In this document: positions 28,444 to 38,122 of the stretch, piece by piece
How positions within the stretch are numbered: position 1 is the first letter of the stretch
Layout of the letters: every line of letters begins with the position of its first letter
Assembly: GCA_013215055.1 (NCBI GenBank)
Contig: JABSRQ010000015.1
Span: forward strand, 1-64,000
Origin: Pseudomonadales bacterium
Lineage (GTDB): Bacteria > Pseudomonadota > Gammaproteobacteria > Pseudomonadales > DT-91
Direction: 5' to 3'
Length of the DNA: 64,000 nucleotides
The notes under the pieces: generated by a model
The model's input: only the letters and a program-made list of their open reading frames with translations
What the model was told of the DNA's origin: nothing
The model's database searches: none
Program-made: the position numbers and the translations under genes

Positions 28444-29811
28444 ATGAGCGAATCTGACTCCTTTTACGCTAAAAGAAAAGCCATACACCCCAAACAAATC
28501 TGGGGAAATAGCCATAAATGGCGAGTCTATGGTGGCACGGTATTATGCAGTTTATTTTTCTTTACGCCCTGGATCACCTGGAGCGGAAGACCCCTGGTCT
28601 ATTTTGATCTGACCCTCAGACAATTTCATATCATCAATATGACGTTCTGGCCCCAGGATTTTTTCTTCCTGGCCTGGTTTATGATTATCGCCGCATTTGC
28701 CCTGTTTCTCTTTACCACTATTGCCGGCAGGCTTTGGTGCGGTTTCACCTGCCCACAGACGATATGGACCTTTATCTTTGTTTTTATCGAAGAAAAAATC
28801 GAAGGCCCAGCCAATTCACGCAGGAAACGTGAAGGACAAAAGCTGACAAACCAGGAAAAATCCAAAAAAGTACTTAAACATATTATCTGGCTGATCATCG
28901 CTCTGGCAACCGGCCTCACCTTTGTCTCGTTCTTTTACCCGATCAGAGAATTATTACACGATGCGATAAACCTGCAGATGCCGCTAACCGCAGTTTTCTG
29001 GATCAGCGTATTTACCTATCTTACCTATATGGATGCCGGCTGGTTACGTGAACAAGTTTGTATTCATATGTGTCCCTATGCGCGCTTTCAATCGGTGATG
29101 TACGATGAAGATACCCTGGCTGTAGCCTATAACCCCGGCTGTGGTGAACCCCGACTATCCAAGTCTAAATCAGATTTTGAAGAGACCGGTCAAAGCCAAT
29201 GTATAGACTGCACACTCTGTGTACAAGTATGCCCAACCGGTATCGACATTCGTGACGGCATGCAAGTTGACTGCATCAACTGCGGCTTATGTGTTGATGC
29301 CTGCGGCGATGTTATGGAATCCATAGGCCGCCCCAAGAATCTGATCACGTTTAATACCCTAAACCGATTAAAGGGCCTTAAAAGCCGCATCATTCGACCC
29401 AAGTCAGTGGCTTATCTGACAGTATTAGTGATTATGAGCAGTTTATTTCTGTATCAATTATTAAACCGCAGCGACATCGAAGCCTCTATGACCCACAATA
29501 GAGACCGCATGTTTCAGATGACCAAGAGCGGCAGCATCCTCAATTACTATACGTTTAAAATCGCCAATAAATCGCAATCCGAGCACCGCTACACTGTATC
29601 GATCACCAGCGATAACTTTACACTGCGAGAATCCAAGACTATATCTTTAAATAAGGGGCAATTCTTGGAAACCTTTTTTACGGTTGAGAGTCAGTTAACT
29701 GACGGACAAGAAACCCACGGAAGCCAAATAATAATATTCGAGGTCAAAGCCGCAGATGGCAGCAGCCATAAACAGCTTGAATCTCGCTTTATCTACCCGT
29801 CACGCCGCTAA
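28444..29811 (+). CDS. ccoG: Polyferredoxin CcoG, cbb3 oxidase assembly
   Basis: 455 aa. The family (CcoG/RdxA/FixG) reduces copper for delivery to CcoN. Several N-terminal helices carry a CPQTIW motif near residue 103. Two 4Fe-4S ferredoxin motifs follow (CIDCTLCVQVCP and CINCGLCVDAC), then another helix and an IgG-like periplasmic C-terminal domain (FixG_C). It lies after the oxidase structural genes and ahead of ccoH, ccoI and ccoS, which is the standard order. Confidence 0.95.
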   Translation: MSESDSFYAKRKAIHPKQIWGNSHKWRVYGGTVLCSLFFFTPWITWSGRPLVYFDLTLRQFHIINMTFWPQDFFFLAWFMIIAAFALFLFTTIAGRLWCGFTCPQTIWTFIFVFIEEKIEGPANSRRKREGQKLTNQEKSKKVLKHIIWLIIALATGLTFVSFFYPIRELLHDAINLQMPLTAVFWISVFTYLTYMDAGWLREQVCIHMCPYARFQSVMYDEDTLAVAYNPGCGEPRLSKSKSDFEETGQSQCIDCTLCVQVCPTGIDIRDGMQVDCINCGLCVDACGDVMESIGRPKNLITFNTLNRLKGLKSRIIRPKSVAYLTVLVIMSSLFLYQLLNRSDIEASMTHNRDRMFQMTKSGSILNYYTFKIANKSQSEHRYTVSITSDNFTLRESKTISLNKGQFLETFFTVESQLTDGQETHGSQIIIFEVKAADGSSHKQLESRFIYPSRR

Positions 29812-29850
29812 AGCGAGACCACAAGATAAAAAATAGACGAGGCAGTACAC

Positions 29851-30453
29851 ATGGAACTCATTAATAGCAGTAAAACTCCTCTTAACAACCCACACAGCAA
29901 CACCGCCAAAGACGTAAATATGCAACAAAATGACAAATTCATAAACGCCGACGGAAACGACACCCTGCCATGGTATAAGCAGTTCTGGCCCTGGTTTATA
30001 TTTGGCTTGCCCGGCGTTGTTGTTATTGCCGCTCTCGCCACGGTTTATCTTGCGGTTTACAATGCCGATTCCATGGTCAGCGATCAATATTATAAAGAAG
30101 GCCTGGCTATCAATGCCGTGGTTGCTGATTTAAACCATGCCAAGGCCATGGATCTATCTGCCGAAATTAATGTTGATATCAGCATCTGGCAGGTACAACT
30201 CAGTGCCAATACCACCATGAATGACGATCACTTAATTGTCGAATTACATCATCCTGCCGATAGCGACAAAGACCTTCAGTTCACGCTGTTTAATGCGGGT
30301 AATCAGATCTACCGTGGCACACTGTCTGACGTAGAGATGAATCGCTGGTATATCGACATTTCCCCCCATGGCAAAGAAGGCACTGATGCCAACTGGCGCT
30401 TAAAAGGCGAAATCGATTTATCCAATAAAACCACAAGGCTTAAAAATCACTAA
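29851..30453 (+). CDS. ccoH: CcoH/FixH family assembly protein
   Basis: 200 aa with one membrane helix (about residues 45-70, WPWFIFGLPGVVVIAALATVYL) and a periplasmic domain beginning with the DQYYKEGLAIN signature of FixH. The role is stabilising early oxidase intermediates. The N-terminal extension before the helix is long and polar, so a later ATG (29920) could be the true start; family proteins are usually about 25 residues shorter. Its stop overlaps the ccoI start by one base (TAATG). Confidence 0.85.
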   Translation: MELINSSKTPLNNPHSNTAKDVNMQQNDKFINADGNDTLPWYKQFWPWFIFGLPGVVVIAALATVYLAVYNADSMVSDQYYKEGLAINAVVADLNHAKAMDLSAEINVDISIWQVQLSANTTMNDDHLIVELHHPADSDKDLQFTLFNAGNQIYRGTLSDVEMNRWYIDISPHGKEGTDANWRLKGEIDLSNKTTRLKNH

Positions 30454-32825
30454 TGAGCCAAAGCGCAGTATGCTTTCATTGTGAAGAACCCGTACCATTG
30501 GACAGCCACTTTCAACTCAGCATTAATCAGCAACACGCTGATTTTTGCTGCCCGGCCTGCCTGGCCATTTCAGAGACCATCTATGCGGCAGGGCTGGATA
30601 ACTATTACCAAAGCCGCGCACAACACGCGCATAAGCCTGAGCAACATGATTTTTCCCATTGGGACAATGCCAAGCTGCAAAAAGAATTTGTCGACACACA
30701 CGACGAGCCAATAAAAACCGCCCACCTCTATATCGAAGGCATGCACTGCACCGCCTGTGCCTGGTTGATAGAACAGCATTTGCAGAAACAAGCCGCGGTT
30801 ATTGAAGCCAAAATCAGCTACCAGGAACAGAAGTTGACGATTCGCTGGCATGACGACAAATTACCGCTTAGCCAACTTATGCAAGCCATTAATGCGATAG
30901 GTTATATCCCACACCCCTATCAAGACAGCGAGATTTACGCGGCCCAAAAAGCCCAGAACAAAAAACAGCTAACACGTATTGGCATCACCGCCATATTGAT
31001 GATGCAGGTCGGCATGTTAGCCATAGGCCTTTATCTGGGTGACTACCTAGGCATTAGCGATCAATACCGCCAACTATTAAAAACCGCCAGCCTGTTTTTT
31101 TCGCTGCCGATCTTATATTTCTCCGCCCTACCGTTTATCAGCTCGGCTTACACCGGCTTAAAACAACGCAAAATCAATATGGATTTTAATATCTCCCTGG
31201 CCATTATCGGCCTCTATGGCAGCAGCGTGTACAGTGTTTATAGTAAGTCCGGCGATATCTACTTCGATTCCGTCGCCATGTTATGCCTGTTTATTCTTAT
31301 TGCCCGCTATATTGAAATGCGCTCACGGCAAAAGCTGTATCAGCAACAAGGCCTATTGCCTAAAACCGCCACCAAGGTCATTGACGAGCACTATCAAGAA
31401 CTCCCATTAGCAGAAATTGTTTTAGGTGATTTTATACTGATTAAACCTGGAGCAGATATAGCGCTTGATGGCAGGGTCGTCTCTGGCTATAGCAGTATTT
31501 CAGAAGCGGCCATCAACGGTGAATCCAGAGCTATCAATAAAAAAATCGGAGATGAGGTTTATGCCGGCAGCCAGAATCACGATGGTTTATTAACCGTAGA
31601 AGTCACCGCCACCGCCGAACACTGCCTGATCAACAAAATTGCCGAGTTATGCAATCAGCAGGAATCCGATAAAAGCCAGGCACAGAACAGCGTCAATCGA
31701 ATTGCCAGCATCTTTACCTTTAGCGTCTTTCTTTTGGCGATTGCCAGCTATGTTTTCTGGTTTCTAAAAGGTCATGATGAAGCCTTCTGGATTGCGCTGT
31801 CGGTATTAGTGATCAGCTGCCCCTGTGCCCTATCGCTGGCGGCCCCCACTGCACTGTCGGCGGTGCAATATCGCCTGCGCCACAGCGGCCTATTAATTCG
31901 CAGCCCCGAGGTTTTACCGCTACTGAACCAATTAACCGATGTTATTTTTGATAAAACCGGCACCTTGACTCACGGCCAGATTCAATTACAGCACACACAT
32001 ACGCTGAGCCATTTTAACAAGCAAGAGCTTCTGGCGATTGCCAGCAGCTTGGAAAGCACCTCTCAGCACCCTATCGCCAAAGCCTTTAACGATAAAAGTT
32101 TATTAGCCCAGGATTGCAATATATTCACCGGTTTAGGCATTGAAGGCACGGTGAAGCAACAACGTTATCGCATAGGCAGCGTTGAATTTTGCCAGCAGTG
32201 GCACTCCGGTGCCACACCACCTGACACACCACATATGCTGATTGGCCTGGCCGACAAACAACAGATGATCGCCTGGTTTGAACTCAGCGATAGCATTCGC
32301 CCAGAAGCCCTGCCACTAACCAAATACCTGAAAAAACTGGGCCTCCAACTGCATATTCTTAGCGGCGACAGCTCCGATGATGTAAAACAAACCGCCAACA
32401 CCCTGGGCATAAGCAACTTTCACAAACACTGCAGCAGCCAGGATAAGCTGGATCAATTAAATCGCCTGCAGGAAAAAGGTGCCATCACCATGATGGTTGG
32501 AGATGGTATCAACGATGCACCGGTTTTACGTAAAGCTCAGGTCTCGGTCGCCTTTTTTAATAGCAGCCAATGGCTGAAAAATAACGCCGACATCATCTTG
32601 TTAAACAATGACCTAAGCAAGATTCAGGATTGCTTGAACTACGCCAAGGCTTATCAACGGGTTTATAGGCAGAATTTCGGCTGGGCATTATTGTATAATG
32701 CCATCGCCATCCCGTTTGCGATGAGTGGCTGGGTGACACCGTTAATCGCCGCACTGGGAATGTCATTCAGCTCCATCGTCGTTGTGTTAAACTCACAGCG
32801 ACTGCTCAAGAAAAAGTCGGATTAA
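30453..32825 (+). CDS. ccoI: Copper-exporting P1B-type ATPase for cbb3 oxidase
   Basis: 790 aa. Cysteines at the start (CFHCEEP and FCCPAC) form the FixI-type N-terminal metal-binding region, followed by a heavy-metal-associated domain with GMHCTACAW. Eight membrane segments, the ion site SCPCALSL, the phosphorylation motif DKTGTLTHG, a GDGINDAP hinge and the usual phosphatase loop (GESRAI) are all present. It delivers copper for the CuB centre across the membrane, with CcoS and CcoG. Start ATG 30453 coupled to ccoH. Confidence 0.96.
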   Translation: MSQSAVCFHCEEPVPLDSHFQLSINQQHADFCCPACLAISETIYAAGLDNYYQSRAQHAHKPEQHDFSHWDNAKLQKEFVDTHDEPIKTAHLYIEGMHCTACAWLIEQHLQKQAAVIEAKISYQEQKLTIRWHDDKLPLSQLMQAINAIGYIPHPYQDSEIYAAQKAQNKKQLTRIGITAILMMQVGMLAIGLYLGDYLGISDQYRQLLKTASLFFSLPILYFSALPFISSAYTGLKQRKINMDFNISLAIIGLYGSSVYSVYSKSGDIYFDSVAMLCLFILIARYIEMRSRQKLYQQQGLLPKTATKVIDEHYQELPLAEIVLGDFILIKPGADIALDGRVVSGYSSISEAAINGESRAINKKIGDEVYAGSQNHDGLLTVEVTATAEHCLINKIAELCNQQESDKSQAQNSVNRIASIFTFSVFLLAIASYVFWFLKGHDEAFWIALSVLVISCPCALSLAAPTALSAVQYRLRHSGLLIRSPEVLPLLNQLTDVIFDKTGTLTHGQIQLQHTHTLSHFNKQELLAIASSLESTSQHPIAKAFNDKSLLAQDCNIFTGLGIEGTVKQQRYRIGSVEFCQQWHSGATPPDTPHMLIGLADKQQMIAWFELSDSIRPEALPLTKYLKKLGLQLHILSGDSSDDVKQTANTLGISNFHKHCSSQDKLDQLNRLQEKGAITMMVGDGINDAPVLRKAQVSVAFFNSSQWLKNNADIILLNNDLSKIQDCLNYAKAYQRVYRQNFGWALLYNAIAIPFAMSGWVTPLIAALGMSFSSIVVVLNSQRLLKKKSD

Positions 32826-32838
32826 TAACAGGTTTAAC

Positions 32839-32991
32839 ATGCAAAGTTTATATATTCTTTTACCCATCGCCCTATTCTTCTGCTTTGCAGGCTTGGGTTT
32901 GTTTGTCTGGTCTATGAATAGCAAACAATTTGACGACCTGGAACGTGAAGCTCAACGTATCCTGGAAATTGACACCCCACCACGCGATTAA
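32839..32991 (+). CDS. ccoS: cbb3 oxidase maturation protein CcoS
   Basis: 50 aa (MQSLYILLPIALFFCFAGLG..., ending in PRD). One membrane helix and the short FVWSMNSKQFDDLEREAQRIL tail match CcoS. It is needed for haem and copper insertion into CcoN. It lies 13 bases after ccoI and six before the SafE-like gene. Confidence 0.9.
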   Translation: MQSLYILLPIALFFCFAGLGLFVWSMNSKQFDDLEREAQRILEIDTPPRD

Positions 32992-32997
32992 GTTTTC

Positions 32998-33780
32998 ATG
33001 CCAACCGAATTAATTTTCACCGCCCTTCTTTTAGGGCTGGCCAGCTCTGGCCACTGTATTTTTATGTGCGGCGGCATCTCCTGCGCATTAAGCCAGCAGA
33101 GTGACAGCTCACAAAAAAAATCACTGCTTAACAACAGCCTGCGTTTGCTATTATTTCATCTCGGGCGTATCAGCTGCTACGCCTTTTTAGGCCTGATTTT
33201 TGGTTTATTTATCCAACTGCTAAACCCGGACGCCCCTATCTTTAGCACGATCTTGCGTCATATCGCGGCCCTATTGATTATTGCCATGGGGCTTTATATC
33301 AGCGGATTAAATAACACTTTGAAAAAGATCGAAGCCAAGCTCGGCTTTATCTGGAAAAAGTTACAACCTATCAGCAGCAAACTGATGCAAAGCCACGGCA
33401 CGGCAACCCGCTTCGCGTTGGGATTTGTCTGGGGATTTTTGCCCTGCGGCATGATTTACAGCACCGTGTTATGGGCCAGTACCGCAGCCAATAGCAGCGC
33501 TTCGACTTATGGTGCGATAAGCACGGCCTTGCTGATGTTTATTTTTGGCCTGGGAACATTACCCAGCTTATTGATATTAAATCTGGCCAGCCTAAAAGCC
33601 GGAGAGAAAATCAGCCGATTTTTTCGCTTAAAAAACAGTAAAAAAGCTATCGGATTTTTATTGATACTCTTTGGTGTATGGAGCTTGCTGGCCATCTACC
33701 TGCCTATGCCCAGCATCTTACATAATATGCCAACCTCGGAACAAGGCGGCGATGAAGCCATGCACCATCACCACCATTAA
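32998..33780 (+). CDS. TauE/SafE-UreH-like membrane protein of the cco cluster
   Basis: 260 aa with six or more membrane helices. The opening block GLASSGHCIFMCGGISCALS and the WGFLPCGMIYS block near residue 150 are the internally repeated half-motifs of the UreH-type (sulfite exporter TauE/SafE) family that often follows ccoS. The glycine, His and Cys residues of the first motif may bind a metal. The C terminus is GDEAMHHHHH, a natural run of five His. Function in oxidase biogenesis, perhaps copper handling, is inferred from context. Starts at ATG 32998, six bases after the ccoS stop. Confidence 0.85.
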   Translation: MPTELIFTALLLGLASSGHCIFMCGGISCALSQQSDSSQKKSLLNNSLRLLLFHLGRISCYAFLGLIFGLFIQLLNPDAPIFSTILRHIAALLIIAMGLYISGLNNTLKKIEAKLGFIWKKLQPISSKLMQSHGTATRFALGFVWGFLPCGMIYSTVLWASTAANSSASTYGAISTALLMFIFGLGTLPSLLILNLASLKAGEKISRFFRLKNSKKAIGFLLILFGVWSLLAIYLPMPSILHNMPTSEQGGDEAMHHHHH

Positions 33781-33813
33781 ACCGCTTTTAGCCTAGCGCC
33801 TTCATTATTATCA

Positions 33814-34296
33814 TCAATGGCCTTTGCAACCGGATAAACATGATCCAGCACCTGCCAGTGTTGCAGCCGTTAACATTATTTCACACAGTTTAAACAGCTG
33901 AGTCTGTTCTCTATTGATATACTGAATATGCTGTTTCACATAATGATTAACCGCAGACATCATCACCGTTTTTTTACCGTCATCCAGTAAATATTCCTGA
34001 ATACGCACAAGCAGTAACTCACTAAAAACATCCAGCATCTCATGATCGCCGAGCATATTATCCACTAGCTGCTGACTGACTTCATCCGGACTTTGCATCA
34101 ACTCCTCCACTAAATGATGTGCACCAGCAATCAAGACATCTAGCTGCACCAGCTTTTCATTCAACTGATTAATCACCAGACGTTTTTTCCGATCATTGTT
34201 ACAAGACTGCTGCGCCAGCGATAAAAGCTGAAACAATAGCTGACTAATATCTTTATGTTCGCCACGCTGGCAAGTAATAACCGCTGCCATAAACAT
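33814..34296 (-). CDS. Hemerythrin-like helical protein
   Basis: About 160 aa from the ATG at 34296. The frame continues to 34374, but that part lies opposite a decayed globin gene, so the shorter form is preferred. Spaced His and Glu residues (QRGEHKDISQLL, AHHLVEELM, MLGDHEML and YVKQHIQYINREQTQLFKL) resemble an HHE cation-binding domain, which binds a di-iron centre and oxygen or nitric oxide. The pattern is not complete, so this is a modest call. The end CLSGCKGH adds a possible Cys/His site. Placed next to the microaerobic oxidase cluster, an oxygen/NO-related role is plausible. Confidence 0.5.
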   Translation of the reverse strand: MFMAAVITCQRGEHKDISQLLFQLLSLAQQSCNNDRKKRLVINQLNEKLVQLDVLIAGAHHLVEELMQSPDEVSQQLVDNMLGDHEMLDVFSELLLVRIQEYLLDDGKKTVMMSAVNHYVKQHIQYINREQTQLFKLCEIMLTAATLAGAGSCLSGCKGH

Positions 34297-34309
34297 CTCT
34301 CTTCTTTTG

Positions 34310-34647
34310 CTCGATTTAAACAATAACAAATATGAGGCGATGGATGATTTACCCGAAGCCGAACATATTCGCAAAATGCATGCACAATCGCTTAGCGATA
34401 TTAAAGAAAAATTATTTGAATACCTCAGTGGCTGGGTAGCCCGGATTTATACAATCAAAAATACGGCAAGATTTGCTTAACCTATCCACATCAATCTTTT
34501 GAAATTTCTGACGATGCCAGAGATCAATGGCTCTATTGCTGGGATACCGCAATGAATAAAATTGGCGCAAGTGACGAAGCCAAGGCGATGATTAAAGACC
34601 CCATCTTCCAAATGGCCAATTTTATGGTTAATCAGCGCCCGTCTTAA
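34310..34647 (+). pseudogene. Group II truncated haemoglobin, 5'-incomplete and frameshifted
   Basis: Plus-strand frame 2 reads YEAMDDLPEAEHIRKMHAQS and continues to KEKLFEYLSGW (about 34330-34435). Frame 1 then continues DLYNQKYGKICLTYPHQSFE and DARDQWLYCWDTAMNKI to a TAA at 34645. Together they form a group II truncated haemoglobin (pattern PEA..IR.MH...L....KLFEYLSGWLG.P.LY...YG; then W-L-x-C). The frame change lies in GGCTGG-GTAGCCCGG, where an expected GGTTGGGT-type stretch is missing about four bases. The N-terminal part, including the usual start, is not visible. So the gene does not produce a normal globin. Confidence 0.75.
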
Positions 34648-34648
34648 G

Positions 34649-34975
34649 TTAATGCAGTATACGCCCCGCTAAACAGGTTTTATAAAAGTGCTGCAGGGTT
34701 TTAGCATCGGCATGCTGAATAAAGACTAAATAATCATTTAGGCTATCGGCCGCATCACTACGATTGGTATGCGGCCCTAATTCCCAACCTTCGCGGGTAT
34801 GGATAAACCAGCACCCTTCTTGCAATGTGAAGCGGCCATGGCGGCCACCGGTATACACACCACACTCACTCTCTCTATGTAAAATCATCGTACAAGCCTG
34901 CATGTAAACCGCATCGATATTTAATATATGGCACAGGTTCAGGCCGTGGTCAAAATCAAACTTGTTGATTTTCAC
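34649..34975 (-). CDS. Hypothetical protein, 108 aa
   Basis: A small soluble protein, perhaps of the DUF6316 type (GRFTLQEGCWFIHTREGWELGP followed by SLNDYLVFIQH), but this is a weak memory match. Tyr, Trp and Gly are frequent. No signal peptide is seen. It stands alone: its 3' end meets the 3' end of the globin pseudogene (34647), and it is divergent from the DUF4105 gene. Confidence 0.55.
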   Translation of the reverse strand: MKINKFDFDHGLNLCHILNIDAVYMQACTMILHRESECGVYTGGRHGRFTLQEGCWFIHTREGWELGPHTNRSDAADSLNDYLVFIQHADAKTLQHFYKTCLAGRILH

Positions 34976-35020
34976 AAAAACATGATACTTTCATAACAAT
35001 CAAACCATTAACGCCACTTT

Positions 35021-35878
35021 ATGATTTATTCCGTGCTAAAAAAACGCCCTTTTTATATTATTATCGGCTTAATACTTCTGCTTTTTATCCTCAGTTTTTT
35101 CACCCCCAAAGCCAGCAATAATAAAGACTGGTCAACACCTTTTAAGCAGCTACCTATAGCCTCCGTTAACGGAGATATATTAAGTATTAAAAACCAACGT
35201 GACTTTCGTTATAGTGCCAATCAAGATGATTCTGGCGATAATATTTTACAAGCCCGATATATTCACAGAGACTATAAACTCTCTGACCTCAAGCAACTCT
35301 GGTATGGCATCTCACACTTTGGCCCCTATGGCTTGGCGCATGTTTTTGTCAGCTTTGAATTTGCAAAGAATCAGTTTTTAGTGGTTTCTATCGAAGCCAG
35401 ATTGGAGCAAGAACAGCAAGGTGGTTATAACCCGATTTTGGGCCTATTTCGCCACTATCAAAAAACGGTGGTGCTGGCGACAGAAGAAGATGTTATCGGT
35501 TTGCGCAGCCATTTACGCCAGGAAAAAGTCTATCTCTACCCACTGCAACTCTCTACCATTCAATTACGCACCTTGTTATTTAACTATCTACGCCTCAACG
35601 AAGATTTGCAGCAACATCCTGTATTTTATAATTCCTTTACCGATAATTGCATGACCGGTTTATTAAGAGCAACATCCAGATTAAATCAATGGTGGCAATG
35701 GCTGGATTATCGCATTATTTTACCCGGATTCTCTGACCGATTACTGTATGAAAAAATGCTAAGCAATAACACTATTTCATTTAAGGCATGGCAAGATAAA
35801 CACCTTATCAATCCAGCTTTCAGCAACATCGAGAGCCCGTCGTTTTCATCCGCCATTAGAACCACCATAAAGGACTAA
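35021..35878 (+). CDS. DUF4105 (Lnb N-terminal-type) periplasmic protein
   Basis: 285 aa. The N terminus has one membrane helix (about residues 11-28, FYIIIGLILLLFILSFF) that anchors it or acts as an uncleaved signal. The middle shows the DUF4105 signature: HFGPYGLAHVFVSFEFA, VVSIEARLEQ, GLFRHYQKTVVLATEEDVI and FYNSFTDNCMTGLL, with the conserved Cys in NC. The fold is papain-like in relatives such as Lnb, so the His and Cys may be catalytic. The DUF4105 domain is often in outer-membrane or lipoprotein processing contexts. It is followed two bases later by a patatin-type protein and is probably cotranscribed. Confidence 0.75.
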   Translation: MIYSVLKKRPFYIIIGLILLLFILSFFTPKASNNKDWSTPFKQLPIASVNGDILSIKNQRDFRYSANQDDSGDNILQARYIHRDYKLSDLKQLWYGISHFGPYGLAHVFVSFEFAKNQFLVVSIEARLEQEQQGGYNPILGLFRHYQKTVVLATEEDVIGLRSHLRQEKVYLYPLQLSTIQLRTLLFNYLRLNEDLQQHPVFYNSFTDNCMTGLLRATSRLNQWWQWLDYRIILPGFSDRLLYEKMLSNNTISFKAWQDKHLINPAFSNIESPSFSSAIRTTIKD

Positions 35879-35880
35879 AC

Positions 35881-38121
35881 ATGCTGAAACTCACCTCAGC
35901 AAAACAGCTTATTACTCTGATAACGTCTTGCATCTTATTCAGCCTTTTTTTTAGCCCATCTGCAACGGCCAGGCCTAAAATTGGTTTGGCCTTAAGTGGA
36001 GGCGGGGCCAAGGGTTCTGCCCATGTCGGCGTATTAAAAATACTCGAAGAAAATAACATCCAGATTGATTATATCGCCGGCACCAGCATTGGTTCCTTTG
36101 TTGGAGCCATGTATGCATTAGGTTATAGCGCCGATGAAATCGAGGCGATTATGCTCAACACACCCTGGGAAGAAGGTTATTCAGATGCGATTCCCAGGGA
36201 AGACTTACCCCTGCGCATCAAACAGCAAAACGATCAGTTTAATATCCCGCTGACATTAGGCATAGACAAGGGCAAAGTTAAAATGCCCGGCGGCTTTTTA
36301 CGGGGCCAAACCATGTCTGAATTATTACGTGAGGCCTTGGGTTTACACCCCGACTTTGACAGCTTTGATGAGCTCGCTATTCCCTATCGAGCCATTGCCA
36401 CCGACCTGGTTAACAACGAAGCCGTGGTGTTAAAAAAAGGCGATTTAGTCGCCTCCGTACAAGCCTCTTCAACCGTACCCGGTGCGCTGGCTCCGGCGCA
36501 AATTGACGGCTATTTATTGGTGGATGGCGGCATCAGCAACAATATGCCGGTGGATGTGGTAAAACAAATGGGGGCAGATATTGTGATTGCCGTTGATATA
36601 GGCAACGATCTGCGTAGAAAGGATAAATTACATGGCACATTTGCGGTGTTAGGCCAGCTATCCGCATTTTTGACCACCGCCACCACCGAGCTACAAAAAC
36701 AAAAATTGGATAAAGAAGACATCTTATTAAAACCCGATATCCAGGGGCTGGGTACTACCGACTGGAGCATCTTAGATAAGGCCTTAATCAAAGGTCAGGA
36801 AGTCGCCAGACAACATCTAGAACAATTACAGCAACTGCGTAGTGATGATGAAAGTTACGCAGCTTATCTACAACAGAAAAAGAAAGACCACCTGGCATTA
36901 CTTATCCGTGCCTCGGCTCCTATTGCACGTGTCAAAATCGATAATAACTCGCCGGTGCATTCTGCACTTATCCATAAAAAAATGAAATTACACGGGCAAA
37001 ACCGCTTAACAGCCAAGCAAATTAACCTGGCGATTGATGAGCTGTATTCCATCGATGAATTTCAGCGTGTGGATGCACGTATGATACAAACACCCACCGG
37101 CAATGAATTACAAATTATTCCGCGAAAAAAATCCTGGGGGCCTAACTACATCGCATTTGGCCTGGGCTGGGAAAGTGATTTCAGCCTAAATTCGAATTTA
37201 AACTTTGACCTGGCCTATACCAAAAAAGATATCACCCGTTATGGCGGAGAATGGCGTAGTCAAATCGAACTGGGCGCAGAACGTGCGTTAAATACCGAAC
37301 TTTATCTGCCGCTGACGCCAACACGTTTATTATATAGCCGCAGCTTTTATAGCTATGACTTTTTAAATTGGGATGTCTTTGATCAAAATCAGTTACTGCT
37401 AGATATTCAACAAAAAAGCCATTCCATAGAACAGGGTTTTGGCTGGAACTGGACGCAAAGCGGCGCGCTGGAATTAGGCATGAGTGCAGAAACCGGCGAA
37501 TTTGAAAATGAATTGGTTTTTGAAGAAAAGCTCAAATACGACAGCTATGGCGGTTATCTTCTTTTTACCTACGACGCCCTGGACAGCATCAGTTTCCCCA
37601 CCCAAGGCAGTTATTACAGTGCCCAGATTTACGCCAGAAAAGAAGAGAGTAACAGCTTAAATACCAACAATAGCCATCATCTCACAGACTCACTATTTGT
37701 TGAACTCAACTGGAAGGCTGCATTAAATCTCGGCAACCATGCTTTTGTGGGTAAAGCCTCCTACTCTGAAGTTTTTACCCGCAATGATCAAAGCAGCGTG
37801 TATTTTTCCAATTTAGGCGGATTTTTAAATCTTTCGGGTTATCACAAAAATGCCTTAATCGGCAGGCAAAAAGTTTTTGCCAGTGTGGTATACCAATATG
37901 ACCTAGGCAGAAGTTTATTAAAACTGCAGCAATATCCACTCTATGTCGGCTTAAGCGCTGAAACAGGTAATGCCGGAACGGATATTCGCAGCAGTGATTT
38001 GATTGCCGCCAGCACACTCTATGTGGGTACAGATACACGACTAGGCCCTGTCGCTATAGGTTTTGGAGCCAATAGCGCTAATCATCAGGCGGTGTATTTC
38101 TATCTAGGTAAAAACTTTTAA
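35881..38121 (+). CDS. Patatin-like phospholipase with outer-membrane barrel domain
   Basis: 746 aa. A signal peptide (about residues 1-30) precedes a patatin domain: oxyanion loop SGGGAKGSAHVG, nucleophile S69 in GTSIGS, and catalytic D215 in DGGISNN. A POTRA-like linker (about residues 340-420) and a C-terminal Omp85-type beta-barrel follow (many alternating aromatic strands, ending YFYLGKNF with the terminal Phe needed for outer-membrane insertion). This is the PlpD-type (type Vd secretion) layout. Its substrate is probably phospholipid. It is likely in one unit with the preceding DUF4105 gene. Confidence 0.92.
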   Translation: MLKLTSAKQLITLITSCILFSLFFSPSATARPKIGLALSGGGAKGSAHVGVLKILEENNIQIDYIAGTSIGSFVGAMYALGYSADEIEAIMLNTPWEEGYSDAIPREDLPLRIKQQNDQFNIPLTLGIDKGKVKMPGGFLRGQTMSELLREALGLHPDFDSFDELAIPYRAIATDLVNNEAVVLKKGDLVASVQASSTVPGALAPAQIDGYLLVDGGISNNMPVDVVKQMGADIVIAVDIGNDLRRKDKLHGTFAVLGQLSAFLTTATTELQKQKLDKEDILLKPDIQGLGTTDWSILDKALIKGQEVARQHLEQLQQLRSDDESYAAYLQQKKKDHLALLIRASAPIARVKIDNNSPVHSALIHKKMKLHGQNRLTAKQINLAIDELYSIDEFQRVDARMIQTPTGNELQIIPRKKSWGPNYIAFGLGWESDFSLNSNLNFDLAYTKKDITRYGGEWRSQIELGAERALNTELYLPLTPTRLLYSRSFYSYDFLNWDVFDQNQLLLDIQQKSHSIEQGFGWNWTQSGALELGMSAETGEFENELVFEEKLKYDSYGGYLLFTYDALDSISFPTQGSYYSAQIYARKEESNSLNTNNSHHLTDSLFVELNWKAALNLGNHAFVGKASYSEVFTRNDQSSVYFSNLGGFLNLSGYHKNALIGRQKVFASVVYQYDLGRSLLKLQQYPLYVGLSAETGNAGTDIRSSDLIAASTLYVGTDTRLGPVAIGFGANSANHQAVYFYLGKNF

Positions 38122-38122
38122 A

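Noticed and set aside
34297-34374. Longer N terminus for the hemerythrin-like gene
   Set aside because: The added 26 residues lie opposite the globin pseudogene and do not resemble a real N terminus.
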